Shown here in pieces: positions 23,986 through 31,413 of a stretch of 32,725 nt of DNA. The DNA comes from an uncultured Corynebacterium sp. GTDB taxonomy: Bacteria > Actinomycetota > Actinomycetes > Mycobacteriales > Mycobacteriaceae. Position numbers and translations under genes: made by a program. The stretch is from positions 1 to 32,725 of the forward strand of contig NZ_CAMIFY010000032.1 in assembly GCF_946222985.1 (NCBI RefSeq). The letters are read 5' to 3'. The first letter of the stretch is position 1. The number at the start of each line of letters is the position of its first letter. The notes under the pieces are model-generated. The model ran no database searches. It saw only the letters and a program-made list of their open reading frames with translations, and was not told the origin of the DNA.

Positions 23986-24077
23986 GTCAAGCGATCCCCG
24001 CAAGGACCCCAAGAGCCCGAAAGAACCCCTGCGGGACCCGAAATGGACCCGAAATGGGCCCGGAAAGGAACCGGGAC

Positions 24078-25100
24078 CTAGAAGTCCCAGTCCTCGTCTT
24101 CGGTGCTCTCCGCCTTGCCCATCACGTAGGACGAGCCGGCGCCCGAGAAGAAATCGTGGTTCTCGTCCGCGTTCGGGCTCAGCGCCGACAGGATCGCCGG
24201 TGAAACCTTGCACTCGTCGGCCGGGAAAATGCCCTCGTAGCCGAGATTGTTGAGCGCCTTGTTGGCGTTGTAGCGCAGGAAACGCTTGACGTCCTCGGTC
24301 CACCCGAGCTCGTCGTACATGTCCTCCGTGTACTGGATCTCGTTGTCGTAGAGATCGAGCAGCAGATCGAAGGTGTACTCCTTCAGCTCCTCGCGCTCCT
24401 CCGCCGACATCCGCTCCAGGTTCTTCTGGTACTTGTACCCGATGTAGTAACCGTGGACGGCCTCGTCGCGGATGATCAGGCGGATGATGTCCGCCGTGTT
24501 CGTCAGCTTCGCGTGCGACGACCAGTACATCGGAAGGTAGAAGCCCGAGTAGAAGAGGAAGGACTCCAGGATCACCGAGGCGATCTTGTTCTTCTGCGGA
24601 TCATCGCCCTCGTAGTAGTCGAGGATGATCTTCGCCTTCTTCTGCAGGTGCTCGTTGTCCTCCGCCCACCGGAACGCGTCGTTGATCTCCGGCGTCGACG
24701 CCAGCGTCTGGAAGATCGACGAGTACGACTTGGCGTGCACCGACTCCATGAACGCGATGTTGGTGTACACCGCCTCCTCGTGCGACGTCAGCGCATCCGG
24801 CAGCAACGACACCGCGCCGACGGTGCCCTGGATGGTGTCCAGCAGCGTCAGGCCCGTGAACACGCGCATCGTGGTGCGCTGCTCGAGCTCGTTGAGCGTG
24901 TTCCAGCTCTTGATGTCGTTGGACAGCGGCACCTTCTCCGGCAACCAGAAGTTGCCGGTCAGGCGATCCCAGACCTCCGAGTCCTTCTCATCCGGGATGG
25001 AGTTCCAGTCGATGGCGGCCACCGGATTGTCGCGGGTCTCCGGGTGCTTCTCGCGATGGGCCGGGGTCGACGCCGGCTGATCCGAACGATTGACGGTCAT
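24078..25100 (-). CDS. nrdF: Class Ib ribonucleotide reductase, beta subunit
   Basis: 340 residues. Holds the dimetal-tyrosyl radical cofactor (Mn in corynebacterial enzymes) that starts nucleotide reduction with NrdE. Metal ligands and radical site can be seen: Asp in LTLLDTIQGT, Glu and His in AFMESVHAKSYSSIF with the radical Tyr just after, Glu in VILESFLFYSGFYLP, and Glu and His in IIRDEAVHGYYIGYKYQ. The acidic C-terminal tail ESTEDEDWDF is the NrdE-docking peptide. The start ATG 25100 has GAAAGG about 6 bases upstream. It lies 116 bases after nrdE, with two hairpins between. Confidence 0.98.
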   Translation of the reverse strand: MTVNRSDQPASTPAHREKHPETRDNPVAAIDWNSIPDEKDSEVWDRLTGNFWLPEKVPLSNDIKSWNTLNELEQRTTMRVFTGLTLLDTIQGTVGAVSLLPDALTSHEEAVYTNIAFMESVHAKSYSSIFQTLASTPEINDAFRWAEDNEHLQKKAKIILDYYEGDDPQKNKIASVILESFLFYSGFYLPMYWSSHAKLTNTADIIRLIIRDEAVHGYYIGYKYQKNLERMSAEEREELKEYTFDLLLDLYDNEIQYTEDMYDELGWTEDVKRFLRYNANKALNNLGYEGIFPADECKVSPAILSALSPNADENHDFFSGAGSSYVMGKAESTEDEDWDF

Positions 25101-25118
25101 GTGATGCCTTTCTTTGCT

Positions 25119-25161
25119 CCCCGGCAGTCTAACCGGGGACGCGGGGCCTTAACGCCCCGCG
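25119..25161. other. Two hairpins between nrdE and nrdF
   Basis: An 8-base stem with loop CTTAAC-type (25140-25147 against 25154-25161) and a 6-base stem (25119-25124 against 25133-25138) lie just after nrdE and just before the nrdF ribosome binding site. They could attenuate or process the nrdE-nrdF transcript. Confidence 0.5.
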
Positions 25162-25216
25162 ACGGTGAACGTGACGAGCTCGTGGCGGAGACCGCGGCGC
25201 CGGCCGCGGCCGCCGA

Positions 25217-27370
25217 CTACAACATGCAGCTGACGCAGCCCTGGACCTCGGTGCCCTCGAGGGCGACCTGACGCAGGCGGATGTAGTAGATGGTCTTGAT
25301 GCCCTTGCGCCACGCGTAGATCTGCGCGCGGTTGATGTCGCGGGTGGTGGCGGTGTCCTTGAAGAACAACGTCAGCGACAGGCCCTGGTCGACGTGCTGC
25401 GTCGCCGCGGCGTAGGTGTCGATGATCTTCTCGTACCCGACCTCGTAGGCGTCCTGGAAGTACTCCAGGTTGTCGTTGTCCATGTGCGGCGCCGGGTAGT
25501 AGACGCGGCCGATCTTGCCTTCCTTGCGGATCTCGATCTTCGAGGCGATCGGGTGGATCGACGACGTCGAGTTGTTGATGTACGAGATCGAACCCGTCGG
25601 CGGCACCGCCTGCAGGTTGCGGTTGAACAGGCCGTGCTCCTGGATCGAGGCCTTGAGCTCGCGCCAGTCGTCCTGGGTCGGGACGGTGATCTCGGAGGCG
25701 TCGAAAAGCTCCTTGACCCGCTGGGTCTTCGGCACCCACTCCTGCTCGAGGTACTTGTCGAAGAACTCACCGGTGGCGTACTTCGACTTCTCGAACCCGC
25801 CGAACTTCACGCCGCGCTCCTTGGCGATCGTGTTCGACGCCTTCAGCGCCTCGAACAGCACGCAGTAGAAGTAGATGTTGGTGAAGTCGATGCCCTCTTC
25901 GGAGCCGTAGTGGATCCGCTCGCGGCCGAGGTAGCCGTGCAGGTTCATCTGGCCGAGGCCGATGGCGTGCGACTTGTCGTTGCCCTTGCGGATCGACGGC
26001 ACCGAATCGATGGACGTCTGCTCCGACACGGCGGTCAAGCCGCGGATGGCGGTCTCGATGGTCGCCGAGAAGTTCGGCGAATCCATGGCCATCGCGATGT
26101 TCATCGAACCGAGGTTGCAGGAGATGTCCTCGCCGATGTGGTCGTAGGACAGGTCCTCGTGGTACGTCGACGGCGTCGAGACCTGCAGGATCTCGGAGCA
26201 CAGGTTCGAGTGGGTGATGCGGCCGTCGATCGGGTTGGCGTCGTTGACCGTGTCCTCGAACATGATGTACGGGTAGCCCGACTCGAACTGGATCTCCGCC
26301 AGCGTCTGGAAGAACGCGCGGGCGCCGAGCTTGGTCTTGCGGATCCGCGGATCCTCGACCATGTCGTCGTAGTTCTCGGTGATGTTGACGTCGGCGAACG
26401 GCTTGCCGTAGACGCGCTCGACGTCGTAGGGGCTGAACAGGTACATGTCGTCGTTGCGCTTGGCCAGCTCGAACGTGATGTCCGGGATGACGACGCCCAG
26501 CGACAGGGACTTGATGCGGATCTTCTCGTCGGCGTTCTCGCGCTTGGTGTCGAGGAACCGCATGATGTCGGGGTGGTGCGCGTGGAGGTACACCGCGCCG
26601 GCGCCCTGGCGCGCGCCGAGCTGGTTGGCGTAGGAGAAGGAGTCCTCCAGCAGCTTCATCACGGGGATGACGCCCGAGGACTGGTTTTCGATGTGCTTGA
26701 TCGGGGCCCCCTGCTCGCGCAGGTTGCTCAGCAGCAGGGCCACGCCGCCACCGCGCTTGGACAGCTGCAGCGAGGAGTTGATGGCGCGGCCGATGGACTC
26801 CATGTTGTCCTCGATGCGCAGCAGGAAGCAGCTCACCGGCTCGCCGCGCTGGGCCTTGCCGGAGTTGAGGAACGTCGGGGTCGCCGGCTGGAAGCGCCCG
26901 GAGATGATCTCGTCGACGAGGTGGCCGGCGAGGTCGAGGTCGCCGTCGGCGAGGGTCAGCGCGACCATGCACACGCGGTCCTCGTAGCGCTCGAGGTAGC
27001 GCTTTCCGTCGAAGGTCTTGAGCGTGTACGAGGTGTAGTACTTGTACGCGCCGAGGAACGACTGGAAGCGGAACTTGTGGGCGTAGGCCCGCTTGAACAG
27101 GGCCTTGATGTCCTCGAACTCGTACTTGTCGATCACCAGCGGGTCGTAGTACTTGTTGTCGACCAGGTAGTCGAGCTTCTCCTTGAGGTTGTGGAAGAAG
27201 ACGGTGTTCTGGTTGACGTGCTGCAGGAAGTACTGCCGGGCCGCGTCGCGGTCCTTGTCGAATTGGATCTTGCCGTCATCGTCGTACAGGTTCAGCAGAG
27301 CGTTGAGCGCGTGATAGTCCAGCTCGTCCTTGCCGATCGGCTCCGCCACGGTCTTTCCCATCTCAGACAC
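25217..27370 (-). CDS. nrdE: Class Ib ribonucleotide reductase, alpha subunit
   Basis: 717 residues. Reduces ribonucleoside diphosphates to deoxy forms. Seen: an N-terminal class Ib region without the ATP-cone (YHALNALLNLYDDDGKI); the redox cysteine in GEPVSCFLLRIEDNMES; GGGVALLLSNLR; the radical-site segment SNLCSEILQ, with Asn and Cys; GMN-type NLGSMNIAMAM; the GSISYINNSTSSIHP loop; the radical-transfer Tyr pair in TIYYIRLRQ; and the C-terminal VQGCVSCML pair reloaded by NrdH. Lack of the ATP-cone fits class Ib. The start GTG 27370 (VSEMGKTV) has GGGAG seven bases upstream; ATG 27361 is an alternative. Confidence 0.97.
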   Translation of the reverse strand: MSEMGKTVAEPIGKDELDYHALNALLNLYDDDGKIQFDKDRDAARQYFLQHVNQNTVFFHNLKEKLDYLVDNKYYDPLVIDKYEFEDIKALFKRAYAHKFRFQSFLGAYKYYTSYTLKTFDGKRYLERYEDRVCMVALTLADGDLDLAGHLVDEIISGRFQPATPTFLNSGKAQRGEPVSCFLLRIEDNMESIGRAINSSLQLSKRGGGVALLLSNLREQGAPIKHIENQSSGVIPVMKLLEDSFSYANQLGARQGAGAVYLHAHHPDIMRFLDTKRENADEKIRIKSLSLGVVIPDITFELAKRNDDMYLFSPYDVERVYGKPFADVNITENYDDMVEDPRIRKTKLGARAFFQTLAEIQFESGYPYIMFEDTVNDANPIDGRITHSNLCSEILQVSTPSTYHEDLSYDHIGEDISCNLGSMNIAMAMDSPNFSATIETAIRGLTAVSEQTSIDSVPSIRKGNDKSHAIGLGQMNLHGYLGRERIHYGSEEGIDFTNIYFYCVLFEALKASNTIAKERGVKFGGFEKSKYATGEFFDKYLEQEWVPKTQRVKELFDASEITVPTQDDWRELKASIQEHGLFNRNLQAVPPTGSISYINNSTSSIHPIASKIEIRKEGKIGRVYYPAPHMDNDNLEYFQDAYEVGYEKIIDTYAAATQHVDQGLSLTLFFKDTATTRDINRAQIYAWRKGIKTIYYIRLRQVALEGTEVQGCVSCML

Positions 27371-27572
27371 TGTCAAACTCCCATTTCGTTGCCCGCTCGC
27401 GCGGCGCAGTCGTTGCATTTCGCTTTACGACGCTCCGTGATGGGCGTCGTACTTTCACTGTGGGCGTCCGGCGATTGCCGTCCGCTCCCCCTGTGTTGTT
27501 GTCGGCCGCGTCCCGTTCGCCTTGCCGTCCTCTATATACGGCCCGGCGATCGGGCGCATGTTCCGGCGTCGG
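27371..27572 (-). promoter_or_regulatory. 202-bp nrdI-nrdE spacer with possible internal promoter
   Basis: The spacer is long for an nrd operon. On the minus strand GTATATAG (TATATA at 27538-27533) is the most -10-like sequence nearby and would start a transcript with a leader of about 155 bases for nrdE and nrdF. No convincing -35 was found. Confidence 0.4.
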
Positions 27573-27995
27573 TCAGGAAGCCGCGCGGTGCCGGAAGAAG
27601 TCCGCCAGCCCGGATCGCACGATCGCCACGTCTTCGTCGTTGCCCATGAGCTCGAAGCGGTAGACGTAGGGGACCTTGCATTTTTCCGCCACGATTTCGC
27701 CGGCCAGGCCGTAATCGACGCCGAAGTTGGTGTTTCCGGCGGAGATGACGCCTCGGATCAACGAGCGGTTGTGCTCGTCGTTGAGGAACCTGATCACCTG
27801 CGGGGGCACCGGTCGGGATTTGTCGCCCGTGATGCTGGAGCCTCCGCCGTAGGTGGGGACGATGAGCACGTAGGGCTCATCGACCCGCAGCGCCGGTTCC
27901 CCGCGGTGGATCGGGATTCGCGCGCTCGGGATGCCGAGCTTCTCCACGAATCTGTGCGTGTTCCCCGTGGCGGAGGAGAAGTACACGATGAACAA
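27573..27995 (-). CDS. nrdI: Ribonucleotide reductase stimulatory flavodoxin NrdI
   Basis: 140 residues. FMN protein that supplies the oxidant for building the Mn-tyrosyl radical in NrdF. Phosphate-binding loop YFSSATGNTHRFVEKLG at the N-terminus, then LIVPTYGGGSS and GVISAGNTNFGVDYGLAG contacting the flavin, and a C-terminal YRFELMGNDEDV. No ATG or GTG precedes the first strand in a suitable place. TTG 27995 (read MFIVYFSS) has GAAGGGTGG about 8 bases upstream and gives the normal length, so I assign a TTG start. The spacer to nrdH is 110 bases. Confidence 0.93.
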   Translation of the reverse strand: MFIVYFSSATGNTHRFVEKLGIPSARIPIHRGEPALRVDEPYVLIVPTYGGGSSITGDKSRPVPPQVIRFLNDEHNRSLIRGVISAGNTNFGVDYGLAGEIVAEKCKVPYVYRFELMGNDEDVAIVRSGLADFFRHRAAS

Positions 27996-28105
27996 CGGCG
28001 TACGCCACCCTTCGACGAAAGGCCGTGGTTTTTCCGATTCGATGGTGGTCGATGACGGAAAATCCACGGCCGGGTTGTGTTCGGTCTCCCGAATGCCGGC
28101 GCGTT

Positions 28106-28330
28106 CTACGCGGCGAGGAGAGACTTGATGCGGTCGGGGCGGAAGCCCGACCAGGTTTCGGAACCGGTGTCGACGACCGGGGCCTGGAGATGGCCGAGGG
28201 CCATGACGTAGTCGCGGGCCTCGTCGTCGAGCGTGATGTCGATGACGTCGTAGGTGATTCCGGCCTTGTCCAAGGCGCGGGTGGTGGCGCGGCACTGCAC
28301 GCAGGCGGGCTTGCTGTAGACGGTGACCAT
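28106..28330 (-). CDS. nrdH: Glutaredoxin-like NrdH redoxin
   Basis: 74 residues. Thioredoxin-fold electron donor for NrdE, itself reduced by thioredoxin reductase. The active site is CVQC in VYSKPACVQCRATTRALDKAG. The later QAPVV (cis-Pro) and ETWSGFRPDRIKSL match the NrdH signature WSGFRP. The ATG at 28330 gives the standard N-terminus; AAGGAA lies about 11 bases upstream, rather far, and a GTG at 28339 is also possible. It is the first gene of the nrdH-nrdI-nrdE-nrdF run and sits below the NrdR-box-like palindromes. Confidence 0.96.
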   Translation of the reverse strand: MVTVYSKPACVQCRATTRALDKAGITYDVIDITLDDEARDYVMALGHLQAPVVDTGSETWSGFRPDRIKSLLAA

Positions 28331-28427
28331 GTCTCGCACGTTCCTTCAGTCAGTCAGTTCGAGGAGTTCACGGTCGGCGTGCCCCCTGGGGTTCATCCGA
28401 CCGGCGCCGTGTGACGCAACACCCGAA

Positions 28428-28551
28428 ACACTACACTTGGGGTCAGGAAAAGGCCAGCGATACTACATCTAGTAGTTACAAGAGTCGAATTCCCAGGATG
28501 GGGATTCCGGGGCCACTAGATGTGGGGCGATGCCGCCTCACAACCTTGTGA
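28428..28551 (-). promoter_or_regulatory. nrdH promoter region with NrdR-box-like palindromes
   Basis: Two related palindromes lie upstream of nrdH: ACTACATCTAGTAGT (28462-28476) and CCACTAGATGTGG (28513-28525). Read on opposite strands, both contain ACATCTAGT, as expected of actinobacterial NrdR boxes, by which ATP/dATP-sensing NrdR represses nrd genes. A further dyad, TCACAA-CC-TTGTGA, is at 28538-28551. A candidate -10, TAGTGT, is on the minus strand at 28433-28428. Box centres are about 50 bases apart, wider than the usual spacing of about 31. Confidence 0.7.
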
Positions 28552-28672
28552 TTTAGTGGTCGCGGCCGCGAAAATGGCCGAAAATCGCCGAAAAAGAGCT
28601 ATCGCCGACCATGGTTGTCCGATGGACCCAGGTGCCGGGGATCCGCCGGGGTTGCGACGCGGATGCGCCGGG

Positions 28673-28717
28673 CAAAAGAAACGCGCCGCACGGGATCCGA
28701 GGATCCGGTGCGGCGCG
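28673..28717 (-). terminator. Intrinsic terminator of rpmJ
   Basis: A 10-base stem (28682-28691 against 28708-28717) continued by an inner GGATCC/GGATCC pairing, followed on the minus strand by the T-rich TTTCTTTT. It lies about 35 bases past the rpmJ stop. Confidence 0.8.
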
Positions 28718-28752
28718 GTTCGGGAAGCTGCTCTTCCCCGATTGCTCGGGAA

Positions 28753-28875
28753 TCAGCCCTGGCGGGCCTTGAAGCGCGGCTCCTTCTTGTTGATCACGTA
28801 AACCTTGCCACGACGGCGCACGACCTGGGCGCCCGGCTTGTTCTTCAGCGACCGAAGGGACTTGCGGACCTTCAT
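28753..28875 (-). CDS. rpmJ: 50S ribosomal protein L36, cysteine-free paralogue
   Basis: 40 residues, too short for usual gene calling: MKVRKSLRSLKNKPG, then AQVVRRRGKVYVINKK, ending EPRFKARQG. It is the zinc-free (C-minus) form of L36, lacking the CxxC...C...H zinc-ribbon ligands of the standard 37-38 residue protein. Such forms replace the zinc-binding form in the ribosome, often under zinc shortage, but stand-alone copies near nrd genes are usual in corynebacteria as far as I recall. Start ATG 28875 has AAAGGAG seven bases upstream. A good terminator follows and a promoter candidate lies upstream, so it is a single-gene unit. Confidence 0.95.
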   Translation of the reverse strand: MKVRKSLRSLKNKPGAQVVRRRGKVYVINKKEPRFKARQG

Positions 28876-28996
28876 TCGGGCGCTCCTTTCTTCTCGGCTC
28901 TGTGGGCGGTGGCGGACCGTGCCACGCCTGCAATGAAGCGGCGGAGGATGCGGCGGCCCGGTGGCACCGACCTACGGCGCCACGACACGAACGGCC

Positions 28997-29037
28997 ATGT
29001 TACCCAACGGCGGGCTCAACCACAAAAACCCTTTTGT
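28997..29037 (-). promoter_or_regulatory. Candidate rpmJ promoter with inverted repeat
   Basis: On the minus strand TTGTGG (29025-29020) and TAACAT (29002-28997) are separated by 17 bases, a good -35/-10 pair, giving a leader of about 115 bases. An inverted repeat ACAAAA-ACCC-TTTTGT (29022-29037) overlaps the -35. It does not look like a Zur site. Confidence 0.5.
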
Positions 29038-29060
29038 CCCGGGCTCCCGCGACACGGCGT

Positions 29061-30464
29061 TCAGCTCTTCGCCGCGCGCAGTTCCTCGCTGACCTCGGTG
29101 AGCGAACGCCCCGTGGTCTCGGGGACCATCTTCCAGGTGAACACCAGGGCCATCGCGCCGGTGATCGCGAAGAAGAGGAACGACCAGGAACCGCCGACGG
29201 CGTCGACCATCGGCAGGAAGGACTGGGCGACGAACCAGTTGGCCGCCCACAGCGCCAGGCCCGCCATGCCCATGCCCGCTCCCCTGACCTCGGCGGGCAC
29301 GATCTCGGAGATGAGCAGCCACGTGGCCACCGACACCGCCGCCTGCTGGAAGGCGATGAACACCGCCATCAGCGTCAGCGACGCCATGGCCCCGGCGTCG
29401 GAATCACCGGCCAGCCCGTAGACCGGGGCCAGGACGGTGAGGGACACCGCGCAGCCGGTCAGGCCGATGAGCAGCATCCGCCTGCGACCGACGCGATCGA
29501 TGATGCTCATGCCGATCGCGCACGCGACGACGGAGACCGTGCCGATGAGGATCGAGGTGTAGACGGAGTTGGCGGCCGACAGGCCGACCTTGTTCATCAT
29601 CGTCGGCGCGAAGTACATGATCGCGTTGGCGCCGGTGACCTGCTGGGTGACGCCGATGGCCATGGCGATGATGACCGCACGGCGGATCCACGGCACCTTC
29701 AATGCGGCCCGTTCGGCCGCGCGGCGGCTTTCGTCCATCGATCCCTCGGCGATCTCGACGTCGGAAAGCTCGGCGTCGGGCCCGTGCATGTCCCGCAGGA
29801 CCTTCAGCGCACGGTCGCGACGATTGCGACGCAGCAGGTAGGCGGGGGTGTCCGGCAGCAACAGCATGCCGATGAGCAGGATCACCGCCGGCACGGCGCC
29901 GAGGCCGAGCATCAGGCGCCACGACCCCGACTCGGCCAGCGCCGAATTGGTGAGGAACGCGACGAGCTGACCGATGACGATCATCAGCGAATTGAGGCTG
30001 ACCAGGCGCCCGCGGATGTTCGGCGGGGACATCTCCGAGATGTACATCGGCACCACGATGGACACGCCGCCGATGCAGACGCCGAGCAGCGTGCGCGCCG
30101 CGCCGAGTTCGAACGCCGATCCCGCGTACGCGCACCACAGGCTGCCGACGATGAAGCCGACCGCGCCGATGAGCACCGTCGACCGGCGGCCGATGGCGTC
30201 GGCGACGCGGCCGCCGGTGAAGGCGCCGATCGCCGCACCGACCAGGAGCATCGCGGTGACCGTCGATTCCTGGGCGGCCGTGAGCTCGAAGGAGCGCTGG
30301 ATGAACAGCAGCGCTCCCGAGATGACGCCGGTGTCGTAGCCGAACAGGAGGCCGCCGAGTGCGGCGATGAGCGCCACGGCGATCGCCTTGCCCGGGCTGT
30401 GCGCCGTCGGGACGGTGACGCGGGTTGCGCTGGAATTCGGTTCATCGTTCACGCGCGCAATCAT
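29061..30464 (-). CDS. Sugar-porter family MFS transporter
   Basis: 467 residues, twelve membrane segments, proton-coupled sugar or polyol uptake at the plasma membrane. Family motifs: GGLLFGYDTGVISGALLF in TM1, GGRVADAIGRRST after TM2, MYISEMSPPNIRGRLVSLN after TM4, LPDTPAYLLRR, QQVTGANAIMYFAPTMM in TM7 (sugar-binding QQ-x-x-G-x-N), DRVGRRRMLL, SEIVPAEVRGAGMG and the final VPETTGRSL. It resembles the IolT/GalP group, but the substrate cannot be set. The start is ATG 30464 or GTG 30452; neither has a ribosome binding site, and GATGAT lies seven bases before the GTG, so a leaderless GTG start is possible. It is divergent from nadE. Confidence 0.93.
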   Translation of the reverse strand: MIARVNDEPNSSATRVTVPTAHSPGKAIAVALIAALGGLLFGYDTGVISGALLFIQRSFELTAAQESTVTAMLLVGAAIGAFTGGRVADAIGRRSTVLIGAVGFIVGSLWCAYAGSAFELGAARTLLGVCIGGVSIVVPMYISEMSPPNIRGRLVSLNSLMIVIGQLVAFLTNSALAESGSWRLMLGLGAVPAVILLIGMLLLPDTPAYLLRRNRRDRALKVLRDMHGPDAELSDVEIAEGSMDESRRAAERAALKVPWIRRAVIIAMAIGVTQQVTGANAIMYFAPTMMNKVGLSAANSVYTSILIGTVSVVACAIGMSIIDRVGRRRMLLIGLTGCAVSLTVLAPVYGLAGDSDAGAMASLTLMAVFIAFQQAAVSVATWLLISEIVPAEVRGAGMGMAGLALWAANWFVAQSFLPMVDAVGGSWSFLFFAITGAMALVFTWKMVPETTGRSLTEVSEELRAAKS

Positions 30465-30487
30465 CTCACGATGGGTGCCCGAAGTCG

Positions 30488-30500
30488 TACCCTGGTGCCA
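30488..30500 (+). promoter_or_regulatory. Likely leaderless promoter of nadE
   Basis: TACCCT (30488-30493) is followed by six bases, GGTGCC, and the ATG of nadE. No ribosome binding site is present. The gap to the divergent transporter gene is only 35 bases, so the two promoters overlap. Confidence 0.55.
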
Positions 30501-31363
30501 TGACGAATCCCGCGAATCCCACCGACGGCCTGCGCGCGCGCATCATCGCCGAACTCGGATCCCGGCCGGACATCGACCCGGCCGCCGAAGTCGAGTCCCG
30601 CGTCGGCTTCCTCGTCGACTACCTCGCCGCCACCGGTGCCCGCGGTTTCGTGCTCGGCATCTCCGGCGGCCAGGACTCCACCCTCGCCGGCCGGTTGGCG
30701 CAGTTGGCGGTCGAGCGGGCGCGGGCCGATTCGGGCGAAGCGGCCGTCCCGCGGTTCGTCGCCGTGCGGTTGCCCCACGGCGTCCAGGCCGATGAGGACG
30801 ACGCGCAGACCGCGCTGCGCTTCATCGAACCCGACGAATCGGTGACGGTGAACATCGAGCCGGCCACGACCGCGGCCTCGTCGTCGGTGGCCGAGGCGCT
30901 GGGCATCGACGCCATCGGCGACTTCAACAAGGGCAACGTCAAGGCCCGGCAGCGCATGATCGCCCAGTACGCGATCGCCGGTGAGCGCGGGCTGCTGGTC
31001 ATCGGCACCGACCACGCGGCGGAGGCGGTGACGGGATTCTTCACCAAGCACGGAGACGGAGCCGTCGACCTCGTGCCGTTGGCGGGTCTGACCAAAAATC
31101 AGGGGGCGCGGATGCTCGAGCACCTCGGTGCCCCGGAGTCGACGTGGAGGAAGGTTCCCACCGCGGATCTGGAAGAGGACCGGCCCTCGCTTCCCGATGA
31201 GGAGGCCCTCGGCGTCACGTACGCCGCCATCGACGCCTACTTGGAGGGGCGCGACGTCTCCGACGCCGATGCCGAGCGCATCGAGCATCTCTGGCGGATC
31301 AGCCGGCACAAGCGGGCCATTCCCCCGGGCCCGCTCGACGAGTGGTGGCGCGCGTCGGAGTAG
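30500..31363 (+). CDS. nadE: Ammonia-dependent NAD+ synthetase
   Basis: 287 residues. Final step of NAD synthesis: deamido-NAD, ATP and ammonia to NAD+. The PP-loop is FVLGISGGQDSTLAGRLAQ at about 50-68. Other marks are VRLPHGVQADEDDAQ, FNKGNVKARQRMIAQYAIAG, VIGTDHAAEAVTGFFTKHGDGAVDLVPLAGLTKNQGARML, and KVPTADLEEDRPSLPDEEALGVTY, with RHKRAIPPGP at the end. Length fits the NH3-dependent form without a glutaminase domain. The start ATG 30500 (MTNPANPTDG) is leaderless-type. Its N-terminus resembles that of pncB (TNP-x-x-PT), probably coincidence. Confidence 0.97.
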   Translation: MTNPANPTDGLRARIIAELGSRPDIDPAAEVESRVGFLVDYLAATGARGFVLGISGGQDSTLAGRLAQLAVERARADSGEAAVPRFVAVRLPHGVQADEDDAQTALRFIEPDESVTVNIEPATTAASSSVAEALGIDAIGDFNKGNVKARQRMIAQYAIAGERGLLVIGTDHAAEAVTGFFTKHGDGAVDLVPLAGLTKNQGARMLEHLGAPESTWRKVPTADLEEDRPSLPDEEALGVTYAAIDAYLEGRDVSDADAERIEHLWRISRHKRAIPPGPLDEWWRASE

Positions 31364-31413
31364 GCGCGCACGCCCGGCTCAAGGCCTCGCGCGCCGGAGC
31401 TGAAGGAAGTGGG

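Larger units (their letters stand above)
23605..24077. other. 473-bp intergenic region between ctaD and nrdF
   Basis: No gene supported. The right half carries an 11-bp tandem repeat next to the nrdF stop (GGACCCGAAAT at 24034-24044 and 24045-24055, degenerate to 24066) and a 12-bp-stem hairpin. The left half, by contrast A/T-rich, holds the ctaD promoter region. Confidence 0.6.
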
